Shown here: positions 11,723 through 23,500 of the stretch, in pieces
How the letters are laid out: each line of letters opens with the position of its first letter
Position numbering within the stretch: the stretch's first letter is position 1
NCBI GenBank assembly: GCA_903889895.1
Contig: CAISYZ010000186.1
Span: 1-64,000, forward strand
Reading direction: 5' to 3'
DNA: 64,000 nt
DNA from: an uncultured Verrucomicrobia subdivision 3 bacterium
Lineage (GTDB): Bacteria; Verrucomicrobiota; Verrucomicrobiia; Limisphaerales; UBA11358
Made by a program: the position numbers and the translations under genes
The notes under the pieces: model-generated
What the model saw: only the letters and a program-made list of their open reading frames with translations
Databases searched by the model: none
Told to the model about the DNA's origin: nothing

Positions 11723-14275
11723 TTACGGACCGGTGACCGCCCGGTAGAACCGGTGCGCAAAGTTGGTGGCATCAAAGTTGGTGAACGTGAAGGGCTCAGT
11801 ATTCGTCAGGATGGGAATCCACGAAAGCAGGTTCGTGGAGGCCTGGATGATGACGGACTGGCCGGGCGCGTTGGTGATGCTCAACTGGAAGCCGCCGCCC
11901 GACCCACCCAGAACGGCGGACAATTGCGGGGCCGGCGGATAGGCGACATTGACAAGAGCCGAGGCGGAATTGTTGTCCGGATTGGGATCGGGCGTGGACG
12001 CCTGGGCGATGGCCGTGGCCTCAACGGTGCCGGCGGCGGCCGGCGTCTGGACGGTGAGCGTCAACGAGGCTCCGGCCGTATTGGTCAGGCCGTTGGTGGT
12101 GACCGACCAGGAAACCTGGGAGCCTTCGACGAGAATCTGATTAGCCAGCGTCGCGTTGCTGGAGAGCAGGCTGGCACCGGACGGCAATGTGACGGAGACC
12201 AGCACGTTGCTGGAGGTGCAATAGCCGTAGTTGGTGACGGTGAGGCTGTAAACCACATTGGAACCGGGCAACGCATTGGTCGGGCTGACGGACATGGTCA
12301 CACCCAAATCCGCCACGAGGCCGACGGGGTTGGCCAGCGTCAAGGTGATGAACCAGCCGTTGGAAATCATGCCGCCGAAGAGCGTCGGGGAATCATCCAT
12401 CACAAACAACGCCCAGGTGCCGTTGGGGCTGCCGCCGTTCACGGCGGAAAGCGTGGCGCCATAGGGCGGCGGCGGCGGAGAAATATGCAGCGCCAAATTA
12501 TAGTTGGCCCCCGTGGTGAGGGCGTTGATCAGATTGGTGCCGTTGGGCGTGCCCAGGCCGGTGCACAGGTCATAGTTTGTCACCGCATAAAACAGGTTGG
12601 GGCTGCCGCTCCAAGTGTTGTTGCCGGTCGTGATGTCATTAAAACAGTTGGTGTAGGTCGAAATGCCGGCAATATGGTAGATGGCCGGATTAATAAAACC
12701 GATGGCCCCACGTCCGGAATTCGTGCCCTGCTGGTTGATCAAGGAGGTGAAAGCCGCCCACAACGGAGACGCACAACTGGTGCCACCGACCTGATATTCC
12801 ACCCCGCCATCGGCGATCACGAGCACATTATCCGCCGTCAGGGCGACATCGGGGAAATTGCGATAGGTCGTGGAACCCTGGCAAGCCGTCATGCTGACAT
12901 TCGTCTGCCAATAAGGAATCTTGTAATAGGTGCTGATGCCGCCGCTGCTGCCAATCCCGTCGGCACCGTATTCAATGCCCCAATTCCAAACGGTCTCAGA
13001 AATTTTGGCCGAAGCGGTCGGGGTCATCGTCAGCGTGGTGCCACCCACGGAAGTGACATAAGCGCTGTCGGCGGGCGTGCCAAAGCCAAACGGGCTGTCC
13101 ACCGTGCCGGCGGGATAGGCACAGCTGTCGCCGGCGGCCACAAAGAAAGACTGCCCCTGCAGGGCCATCTGCTGGAAAATGGCATCGGTGGTGGCTGACG
13201 GTCCACCGGTCCAGCCCCAAGAACAGCTTACCTGATTGGCGAGGTCGTCCGTGGCAATCTTGTTCAACACGTCGTTGGGATGAAAGTTATTAGGGTCGCC
13301 TTCATACACAATGATTTTGGCCAGCGCCGGCGCCATGGAGACGGCCATCTCGATGTCCAAGGAGACTTCCACCTCGCCGCCGTTGCCGGTGGGAGCGCCG
13401 CTGAAACCATCCAGCAAAACATTTTGCAGCGGAATATTGGTGCGACCGGCCAGCGTTTCGTAGGCCTGAATGTCACTGGCGTTATAACCATCAAACTGCA
13501 CCAGCGCCACACTTTGAATGGCGCCATTAAGGGACGAGCCCGGGATGTAGGCATTGCGAAAGTCATTGCCAACATAGGTGCCAAACGGACCGGAACCGGT
13601 GTTGTGCTTGGCCGTGGGGACCGGCAATTTGGGAATATGGGCCTGCGAAGTCACGTCGGCCGATTGCGTCAACGGCCTGGCTTGGTAATGGGCCTGCGGA
13701 CGGCGGTAGCTGTCCAGACCGCTAATGTCTTGAACCACCAATCCCGCCGGCACCGAGGGCTCGCTGTCCGGCGCATAGAAATCGCGGTTCTCGCTCGGAT
13801 GATGATATGTATGCAGCTTGATTTGAAACGCCTGCTCAACATCCGAGGATTTGCCGCTGACATCCACCAGCAGCCGGTTGGAATACGTGGTGGTCACGGT
13901 CAACCCGTGCTGTTTGGCAAACGCGACAACCGCCTGATAATCTTTTTCCGTGGGGCTGAATTGATCCGCAAACTGCGCCGGCGTCAGAAATTTATGATAG
14001 TTCGGACTGGCCGGATCATAAACCTCCTGAAGCAGATTGGTGAGCGCGGCCTGATTGCGCAAGGCCAGACCGATGGCCAAATGCAAGGTTGTATCCCCGG
14101 CCAGTTGTGCCTTGACGGGCAACTGCGACACGACGCCGAGGTAATGACCCGGCAACGTCACGCGACCGGCATCTGCCGCCAGCGCGCCGGTGCCGGACAA
14201 CGCCAGGGCCAGCGTCAAACCTGTCATCAAAAAACTATTGCGAATTAAATTCCTCATATAACGATTTCGTTTCAT
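11723..14275 (-). CDS. Secreted S53 (pro-kumamolisin) protease fused to half a P-domain and a DUF11-type tail
   Basis: I chose the ATG at 14275 (850 residues) because the earlier in-frame start at 14308 would overlap the giant gene's stop. It has a signal peptide (about 1-34, ending GTGALAADA), a pro-kumamolisin domain (about 35-200) and an S53 catalytic domain with Glu303/Asp307 in EVSLDIEM, oxyanion Asp383 in AAGDS and the nucleophile Ser500 in GGTSCASP. The peptidase should be acid-active and autoprocessing, as is known for the family. After the domain end, at about residue 597, the sequence switches to the C-terminal half of a P-domain-like module (PYGATLSAVNGG, NGTWALFVMDD, GGMISNGWFITLTL). 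A DUF11-type repeat (about 655-775) and a C-terminal module ending HRFYRAVTGP follow. The first half of that P-domain is missing here but sits at the end of the upstream giant gene. Confidence 0.9.
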   Translation of the reverse strand: MKRNRYMRNLIRNSFLMTGLTLALALSGTGALAADAGRVTLPGHYLGVVSQLPVKAQLAGDTTLHLAIGLALRNQAALTNLLQEVYDPASPNYHKFLTPAQFADQFSPTEKDYQAVVAFAKQHGLTVTTTYSNRLLVDVSGKSSDVEQAFQIKLHTYHHPSENRDFYAPDSEPSVPAGLVVQDISGLDSYRRPQAHYQARPLTQSADVTSQAHIPKLPVPTAKHNTGSGPFGTYVGNDFRNAYIPGSSLNGAIQSVALVQFDGYNASDIQAYETLAGRTNIPLQNVLLDGFSGAPTGNGGEVEVSLDIEMAVSMAPALAKIIVYEGDPNNFHPNDVLNKIATDDLANQVSCSWGWTGGPSATTDAIFQQMALQGQSFFVAAGDSCAYPAGTVDSPFGFGTPADSAYVTSVGGTTLTMTPTASAKISETVWNWGIEYGADGIGSSGGISTYYKIPYWQTNVSMTACQGSTTYRNFPDVALTADNVLVIADGGVEYQVGGTSCASPLWAAFTSLINQQGTNSGRGAIGFINPAIYHIAGISTYTNCFNDITTGNNTWSGSPNLFYAVTNYDLCTGLGTPNGTNLINALTTGANYNLALHISPPPPPYGATLSAVNGGSPNGTWALFVMDDSPTLFGGMISNGWFITLTLANPVGLVADLGVTMSVSPTNALPGSNVVYSLTVTNYGYCTSSNVLVSVTLPSGASLLSSNATLANQILVEGSQVSWSVTTNGLTNTAGASLTLTVQTPAAAGTVEATAIAQASTPDPNPDNNSASALVNVAYPPAPQLSAVLGGSGGGFQLSITNAPGQSVIIQASTNLLSWIPILTNTEPFTFTNFDATNFAHRFYRAVTGP
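12310..12490 (-). other. Orphan C-terminal half of a P-domain-like module inside the protease gene
   Basis: The encoded stretch PPPPPYGATLSAVNGG through NGTWALFVMDDS to SNGWFITLTLA is the second half of the beta-sandwich module that usually follows a segment of the type VTLTFDDAA...TFP. Here it directly follows the end of an S53 domain (NLINALTTG). The matching first half ends the giant protein at 14281. Confidence 0.8.
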
Positions 14276-14280
14276 GCCAA

Positions 14281-14560
14281 TCAAGGGAAGGTGACGGGTG
14301 ACGGCCATTGCGTCGGTTTGTTCGTGCCGGTGACAATCTGACCATTCTGGGTCAGATTCGTCGCCGCCGCGTCGTCAAAGGTGAGCGTTACTTTGGTGAT
14401 CTGATTGCCCGCACCGGCGTGCGACATGATCAACGTGTCTGACTGGTTGGGAGCCACCACCAGCGCGCTCATCTGGCCGGGCTCGTAATGGCTCAAATTG
14501 GTCAAGGTGACGGTGGCCTTGGTGACCACCCCATTCAGACCGCTGATGTTAATGTAGGAC
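14281..14560 (-). other. Orphan N-terminal half of a P-domain-like module at the end of the giant gene
   Basis: The encoded end of the giant protein, SGLNGVVTKATVTLTNLSH...SDTLIMSHAGAG...VTLTFDDAAATNL, is the first half of a P-domain-like beta-sandwich. It breaks at PSPVTFP followed immediately by TGA. In intact homologues that I know this position continues into a Pro-rich PYG segment, which is exactly what the downstream protease gene contains at about 12485. Confidence 0.8.
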
Positions 14561-17500
14561 GGATACGGACTGGCCACACCGTTCGGATTGATAATGATGG
14601 TCGCCGTATTGGAAACGACCGTCTTCCAGGTGCCGAGCGTGAAGGTGAAGATGGCCGTGCCCAGATTGCTGCTGCCGTTCGACAGATTAAAGTTGGCAAC
14701 AATGTTCTGCGCGTTGGTGCCGTTGGCCACAAATGTATAGGGCTGGAACTTGGCCGCACCGCCCACCGTGAGCAACCCGTAGCTGGCCGACGCGCTAGAA
14801 GCGCCGTTGGTAAAGGTCACGCCGTTGGTAGCCACCAACGTGGCGACGAGGTTGGTTACATTCAGGCCCGCGCTGGCGCGGAAGCCGAAGGCAACCGTAT
14901 TGGTTTCACCCGGATCAATAATACCGTTGGCCGGCGAGAAACCTTCCTTCACCAGCACCGCGCCGGAAGGCACCACCAGACTGCCGCTGACATCGTGGAT
15001 AGTCAGCGTGCTGAAACTCGGATAAATCAAGGCCGCATTCGTCGGGCTGGACAACTGCATCAACACGGTCAAATCCTGCTGGATGGCAGTGTTGTCCAAA
15101 ATGGTCACGCCAAAATTCTGGCTGGTCTGGCCATTTGTAAATACGAGCGTGCCGCTAGCTGGCAGGTAATTCTGGTTGGCCACGGCGGTGCCATTGGTGG
15201 TGGCATAGTTCACGGAAACCGTGGTGTTGGTGTAGCCGGTGCGGAACACGGTGATGTTTGCAACGACATTGGATTTGAGCACCGTGTAAGTCGGGCTGGA
15301 GAACTGCACGCCGCAATTGATGTCCACAATCGTGACCACTTCATTGGTGGGCGCCATCAGCACGCCGGTGGCCGTGGGCTGCGCCAGCACCACGTTGAAG
15401 GTGCGGTTGCCTTCCAGCAAATTGTTGCCAATGATCGGCACGACGATGGTGTTCGTGGCGATGCCGTTGGTGAACACGAGCGTGCCGCTGACGGGAACAT
15501 AATCCGTGCCGGCCACCGCCGTGATGTTGGTGGTGTAATAGCTGACGGAAAGCGGGATGGTGTTGGTGTTCAGCACCACCGGTTCGGCGCTCGGGTTGGA
15601 GCAGACCACGGTGATCAACAGGTTGGTGCCGCTCTTCAAGACACTGACCGCGTTGGTGGTGAAGCTCAAGCCCGCCAAGCTACCCTGGATATACACCAGC
15701 GCGCTGGACGGTTGCACGACCGTCGTGCCCGCAGACGGTCCGGACAGGTTGATGCCGAACGAAACATTGGTCGTAAGCGAGCGGTTGTAGAGCGGAACGG
15801 AAATGGCCGCGACGGTTTCACCGGGATTGAAGGTCATCGTCCCGGTGGACGGGACGTAATTATATCCGGCCACCGCCGTGCCATTGTTGGTGGTCGCGTA
15901 ATTCACCGTGATAGTGTCATTGGTGTTGCCAAACCGCTGGACAAACACCAGCCCAACCGAGTTGGTCTCACTGACGTAGTTGGTGGCCGACTGGAACGCA
16001 AGGCCAGAATTGCCGCTCACAATGGTCACGGTGGCATTGGTCGGTGCGGTCAGCGCCACGCCGGTGGTCGGATTAACCAGATAGACCGAGAAGGTAGTCG
16101 TTTGGAACACCAGCGGATTGTTGATCAGCGGAATCTGGAACGACTCGCTCGTCTGGCCATCCGGAATAGAGACGGTGACCGGGCTATTGACATAATTACT
16201 GCCGGGTGCCGCCGAGCCGGGCACCAGCACATAATTCACGTTGATGTTATCGGAGAAGCCGTTCGTGCGGAGCACCGTCAAATTGGCAAACCCATCCGTC
16301 GAATTCACGACATAATTCGTGGCGCTTAATTGCAACTGGCCCAGCGCAAACACCGTGTCATTGATGGTCAGGGTGGCGTTCGACGGGCTGGTCAGCAAGG
16401 AGCCCAGCACATTCGTCAATTGCAAGCCCACCGTGCGATTGCCTTCCGGAATGGTGTTGTTGATGATCGGAATCTGAACAGTCTTGTCCGTGTCGCCCGG
16501 ATTGAAGGTGACGGTGGCGTTGGTCGGATAATAATCCGTGCCAATCACCGCCGAGCCATTGGTGGTGGTGCTGAAGTTCACCATGCTCGTGCCGCTGGTC
16601 GAGCCCTGCCGGATGATATCAATGGTCGCCACACCGTTGACCGTGTTCTTGGGAATTGTATAGTTCGCTGACAGGAAACTCAGCGTGCTGTTCACATTGA
16701 TAATGGTGAGCACGGCGGTGGACTGGTCGCCCAGACTGGCCGGTGCACTGGGGTTATCCAAAGCCAGATTCACGGTCAGATTGGAGGTGGTGAACAGGTT
16801 GTTGATCACCGGCACAAAAATCTGTTCAAACACTTCGCCCGCCGGGAACGCCAGATTGGTGCTGACCGGCAGGTAGTTAACCCCGGCCACTGCGCTGCCG
16901 CCGTTCGTGGTGGCAAAATTTACATAGACGAGGCCGGAACCGTCGGCATTCGTGCCGCTGGTGCCACCAGTGCGCGCGACCGTGATGATGCCGAAGCCGG
17001 CGTTCTCAGCAATCTGGAAGCTGGCCGAGCTGAACTGGAACGTGCCGGAACCGGTCGCAGAGTTGCCATAGAGCCGGGCGATGTAATCGGCGGCCTGACC
17101 GTTGAACTGCGTGAACGCACCGCCGATGACAATCATGCCGTCGGCCGGTTGGACCACGGCAGCATTGACGGCGCCATTAGCGCCAGCACCAAAGTTGATG
17201 GTCGGATCCACCACGCCAGTGGACAAAAGGCGGGTCAAGCCGCTGCGGGTGACGCCGTTGGCCCGGGTGAACTGGCCGCCGACTATGATCCGGTTGTCCG
17301 CCTGCAAGACGATGGTTGAAACCGTGCCGTTGATGCCACCGGCCGAATTGGTGACAAACGCCAGGTCCAAGCTGCCGTCAGCATTGAGCCGGGCGAGGTG
17401 GTTGACCGCAACATTGTTGATGTTCGTGAAATCACCGCCGATGAGAATGCCACCGTCCAGCTGAAGTGCGATGGCACGCACGGCGGCGTTGACACTGACT

Positions 17501-20500
17501 TTCGCCGCAAAATTGGTGTCCACGGAACCGTTGCTGTTCAGGCGAACCAAATTGGCAACTACCGTATTGTTGAAATTCGTGAAGGAACCGCCCGCCAGCA
17601 CCTGGCCGGCATTGTAGATGGAATTGGTCGGATACGCAGCAAGGGCATAGACCGCGCCGTTGGCGCCAATACCGGTGGCAAACGTCGCATCCACCGCACC
17701 GCTGTTAAACAGGCGGACAATGCCCGGATACGAAGTTCCGTTGAAGGTGCTGAACGCACCGCCTACATATAGCTCACGCGCGCCATTGATGAAGGTTTCG
17801 GCCAGGGCAAAGACGGAATTATCCGCGCCCGAGCCGGGACTGAAGCTGCTGTCCAGCGTGCCGTCCGTCATCAGGCGTGCAATGCGGTTGCGCACGGTGC
17901 TGTTCACGTTCGCAAAGGCACCGCCGATCACTATCCGGTCATCCGTCTGGCTGATCAGGGCATTGACCGAGCCGTCCGCGCCAGCCAGACCATTGAGAAA
18001 GGCCGTATCGAGCGAACCGTCAAGATTCAGACGGGCCACATGACTGCGGCTCGCGCCATCTACCAAACTAAAGCCACCACCGGCCACAATCTGGCCGTCG
18101 GACTCAAGTGCGAGCGCCAGCACACTATTGTTCATGCTGCCGGTGAATGACGGATCCAGCGAACCCGGCGGCTGGTTAAACGACTGCACGTCCACGATGT
18201 TCACCGGCGATGTGACGGGCGAACCCAAGACGGCACCGGCACTCGGAGTGAACAAATTGACCGTAAAGAAGAATGCGCTGGGCGGCGGGTTCGTCTTGCC
18301 GTCATTCAAAATCGGCACGGTGAAGCTGCTGGTCAACTGCCCCTGCGCAAAGTGCAGCACACCATTGGTGGCGACATAGTTCGTGCCGGCAAACGCGGTG
18401 ACATTGGTGGTGGCAAAATTAACCGTCGCCGCCCCCAAGCCGGAGCCCGAACGTGTGACCGTGATGGTGGCATAGCCACCGTTCTCGTTCACCAGATAAC
18501 TGGCGCGGCTAAACTGGAACGTGCCGTTGCTGTTGTCATCCACAATGTTCATGACGGCGTTCGTGACGCCCCCCAGAACCAGCGGCGAATTGGTGCCGTT
18601 CAAGGTGGGGTTGAACAACGCCAGACCGAACTGCTTGTTGGGCGCGCCCACCACGCTGTTGGTCAGGAGCGGGATGCTGACCGTGCGCGGCGAGACATCA
18701 CCGCTATTCCAAGTGAGCGTGTTGGTCGTGCCAAGATAATCCACACCATTGATGGCGGTGCCGTTGGTCGTGGCATATTGCACGGTGAGCGTGCCCTTGC
18801 TGCCGACGGAACGGGTCACGGTAAAGGCGATGGCCTGCGCGCTCAATTTGGCGGTGTAATAGTTGGTGGTCAGGTTCAGGAAGCCCTGATAGTTCGGATT
18901 GATGATGCGCAACACCGCGTTGCTCAAGCCGAGGAAAGCGTTACCACCGCTCGAATCCTGAATGTTGTTCAACAGCAGGTTGACGGTTTTTTCCGCCGTC
19001 GAGATATAGCTGTTTTCCAAGATGTTCACGGTGAAATTATTCAAAGACTGACCGGGGCTGAAAATGAGCGAACCGCTCGCCGCCGAATAATCCGTGCCCA
19101 GCACCGCCGTGCTGCCGTTGGTCGTGGTCTGGTAAGAGACCGTAACCGTGCCGATGGTGCTATTGGTGCGAACCACATTCACCACGGCGGTCGAATTGGT
19201 GGCCGTATAAGTCGGCGAGCTGAAACCAAAGGTGCCGTCCTGATGCCCATTGTCCACGATGGTCAGCGGCGCATAAGATTCACCCAGGGCCACGCCCACC
19301 GGAATGTTCTGGCCGCCAAGATAGAACTGGTCGGCATCCGCCGGATTGGCCATTTGCAGACCCGCGCTCAAGTTGCCGGAGGTCTGGCTGTCGTTGATGA
19401 TGGTGATATTGACGGAGGCCGGACCGTTGAAACCATACTTCAACAACGAGCCATAGGTAGACTGCATGATGCCGGCCGAGCCGAACCAGCCGTCACTGTG
19501 CATACGCGAAGGGTCGTTATATTCCCAATCAATGGGATACAGCGGGGCGACCGAACTGTAGGAATAATCCGCGCCGCTCTGGGCCAAACCCGGCAGCACG
19601 GCAAAATTTGCGGAGGCATAGCCCAGCGCGCCGTTGGTGCGCACCAAGGTGATCGGCTCGGTCAGCTGGGTCTTGTTGACGGCATAACTGGTGGAAACCA
19701 TGCCGATGTTGCCGGGCCCGGGCGTGACGCCGCCAATCAGGCGGGCGACGTTGCTCCGGTTGCGGACACCGTCACGCGACTTGGGTTCAAGGGCCGAACC
19801 ACCTTCGGCAACCCACAGATTCGGATCCGCGAAGCTGGGCAGCAGGCCCCGTTCCTCATCCAGAGTGTCGCGAACGTTATAATCCGCCTGACCACCGCCG
19901 ACTTCCTGGAACGCACCGCCAATCATCACATTGCCATCACCCTGCACCGCCAATGAATAAACAGTTCCCGGCGCATCACTGAAGAGGATGCGCGGCAGGC
20001 CCGCAAACTGGTTGTAGGCCGTGTCCAGGAACGTCGTGTCCAGCGTGCCGTTGGGATAAATCCGCGCGAAGCCGAGGCGGTGCGTGCCGTTATAGGTGGT
20101 GAAGGAGCCGCCGAGATACAGCGTGCCGTCCAGCTGCGGCATGATCGAATAAAGGACGCCGTCCAAACCGGTGCCACAATAAAACGCGTTGTCCAACGAA
20201 CCATCGGCATTGAATCGCACGATACGGCTGGCGGCGGTGCCGTTGACCGTGAGAAAATTGCCGCCGGCGACAATCTGGCTGTTAAGCTGCCAAGCCAAGG
20301 ACATCACCGCCCCGTCCGCGCCCGAGCCGGGGTTGAATGTGGTGTCGAGCGAGCCGTCAGTGTTCAGGCGGGCGATATTGGAGTAATGCTGGCCGGCGAC
20401 GTTGAACTGGCCGCCCACCATGATGCCCTGGGAAGACTGCGGGATGCTGACCGAGGCGGTGTAGTTCCAACTGGTGCTGGCGTTGGTGGAGCCGCCCTGG

Positions 20501-23500
20501 TTCATCACAATCGTGAGAAGATTCGTGGTAAAGCCGCCAACGGGGGCAAACGGCAGCACAATCGAGCCGGGGCCGGTGACATTGCCCGTGTCATAAACCA
20601 ACACGCCGGTGCCCGCCGCGATGTTGGTGTTGCCATAGAAAATCCTCATGTCGTTGGGATTATTCGCCATGTTGTAGTTCACCGTCAGCGTGCCCGCTGT
20701 CAAAGTGCCCAAATTGATGGCCTGATCATCCTCGTTGGTGCTGGATGAGCTTCGGGTAAGGTTGAAAAGCTTCGCCGCCGCCTGCGCCATCGAATAGACC
20801 GGGCCGGTCAGGACATTGCTGGCATTGAAGGTCGTGTCCAGTGCACCGGAGGGCAGCAAGCGCGCTACATAGCTGCAAGGCGTGCCGTTATAGGCGGTGA
20901 AATCACCACCCGCCAGAATGGATCCGTCCGACTGCAGCAGGACGCTCCAGACCGTGCCATTGAATCCTGATCCCGGATTGAAACTGGTGTCCAAAGACCC
21001 ATTGGCTGCAACGAGCGCGATGGAGTTTCGCTGGGTGCCTTTATAGGAACTAAAATCACCGCCGATGAACACTTCGTTAGCCGGGGTCAGCGCCAGCGAG
21101 CGGATGAACTCGCCGTTTTGAACATTGATACCAATGCCGGAATTGAAGGTGGTATCGAGCGAACCATCAGCATTCAACCGGGCCAAGCCATTGACGATAT
21201 GCGCGCTGTTGTTGCCATCCGCATAGGTCGCGAAGGAGCCGCCAATGATGGTCTGGTTGGCCGGCGTCAGCGCCAGTGCATAAACTTCACTGAAAGGATC
21301 GGTGCCGGGATTGACCACCGACGTGCCGAGCGTCAGCGAATTCGTGACGAAGGCCAAATCCACGGCAAAGTCCGGATTATACAACTCATCCACCGAGCCG
21401 GCGGGCGGCACCGTGTCATCAAACAGAATGGTTACCGTGGTTTCCGCCACCATACCGGCCTGAACCGGATTGCCGTCTTTGTCTTCGGTGTAAATCCCGA
21501 TGCGGACGTCCTTGTTGAACGTGTTCACCTGGTTGTTCTGGATGTTGAAATGAATCGGCTGCGACTGGAACGGATTGTTGTTACCACCCGGGAAGGTGAG
21601 CGATCCGTCGGCGCTGGTGAAGTCCGAATTCGTGCCCAAGACGCCGGCGGTGGTTGCCGGGGTTGGCGTGGCATAGTCCGAACCGGCCTGGAGCGGGAAA
21701 TAGATGTTGCGGTCATCCGCGCCGTTCTTGGTCAGGAAGTAATTGTCAAACCGGTAATAGACGGTGGTGGACGCACGGTTCGTGCCCATGCGGTTGACAT
21801 AAACCGTCACCGGGGTGTTGGGGAAATAACTCGGCTCATCGCGGGGCACGCGGTAACAGGCCTTGGAGAAGTTGAATACGCCGTTGGTCGGCTGCAAGTT
21901 CACCGTAACATTGGTGGTATAAGTCGTGTTGGTCACACCCAAGACGACAACCGTGTTGCTGGTGATAAGCTGCGTGCGACTCGGGCCATGTGGATCAATG
22001 TCGCAGTCCAGAATCCGGCAGAGAGCCTGACCGAAAATGTTGTCCACCCGCGGGACCGACACGCTGGTGGTTTCATTAGTGTCCCGCCGCGGATTGGACA
22101 GCACCACCGTGAAGTCACGATTTGGCCGGGAAATCCCGCCGTCATCAATGATGGGCACCACGATGGTCTTGCTCATCTCATAGTCATCAAACACCAGCGT
22201 GCCGCTGATTGGCGTATAATCCACGTTGGACAAGGCCGGCACATCGCCCTGCGTCAGCATATTGGTATAGCCATCTGCCGTGGCATAATCCACCAGAGCG
22301 CGGCCCGACGAACCGGCCACACGGGTCACGGTGACCAAAAGACCATAAACGTCGTGGGTATAATAGGTATCCGTGGTTGACCGATACTCGTCAGCATTGA
22401 CCGGGCCCACGACGCCGTGGGTAAAACCACCGCGGGATGAAATGGAGCCCTCCGTCTCCGCACAATGATACAGAAGGATAGGATTGCCGTTCGTGTCGGT
22501 GATGCCGGTCTGATCCACATCCTCGGACGCAAACCGGAACGCACCGGAGGAATGGTAAGCCCAGTTAATTTGAATCGCCCCCGTGCCAGTGATGGTGAAC
22601 TGCGCGGTCTGGGGATTATAAACCTCGCTCGCTTTCGTATCCGCCGCGAAATAATAAGTGGTGCCCGCCTTGGCATTAAAGCGAAGTCCGCTGGGCCCGC
22701 TGAAGGGCTCGGTATATTGCGAACTCACCGGTTGAAATATGCCACCTTGATTGGTGATGACATTCGGTATCAAGACAATGTAAGGTGGAACATTGGTAAA
22801 ATAAAAGCTGCTGTAACCATTGGTGCTGACCACGCTATTGGTGTTGAAAATATTCTGACCGGTATAGTTGAACTGGGTTTGCGGAAAATTCGGATACAAA
22901 TCATCGTTCGCCGCCACCTGGTTGAGATTACCCAGGCTGGTGCCCGTGAAGACGGCCAGCACAGTGTCCAGTTTGACGCCGTTGGTGCTTACGCTGCCGA
23001 TGGTATCCACCGTCACCTCGCCGTCGGCGGGCGCAGTCCACTGGACCCAGACGGGTGCCGTCGGTGCAAAGCCGGCAATGTTCGGGTCGCCGATTTCCGG
23101 TGCGCCGCCGGTATTATTGATATTGGTGACACCCCAGGTGCCATTGATTACCAGCGGCGTCTCAAAGCTCAGACCGGGCGGCGTGTTGGTGCCGATAATG
23201 GTCACCGTCTCCACGCTGGGCACAAGCAACTGGCCGGGCGCGGTTGGCGCAGACAAAGTCACGTTAAAGGTCCGGTTGCTCTGCACCGAGTTGTTGATCA
23301 GCAGCGGCACAGTGAAGTAGCCAAGCGACTGTCCGTTGGTGAGCGTGAGCGTGCCGCTGGTGGCGGTGTAATCCGTGCCGGCCACCGCCGTGCCGCCGCC
23401 GGTCGCATAATTCACCGAGACTGGGCCGACATTCGGGTTGGAGGAAATGACCTCAATGATGGCGCTGCCGGCATTGCGATAAACACTCTGAGCCGCCGTG

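Noticed and set aside
14276-14308. Upstream start of the S53 protease at 14308
   Set aside because: It would overlap the end of the giant gene, and the 11 extra residues precede an otherwise normal signal peptide; the ATG at 14275 fits better.
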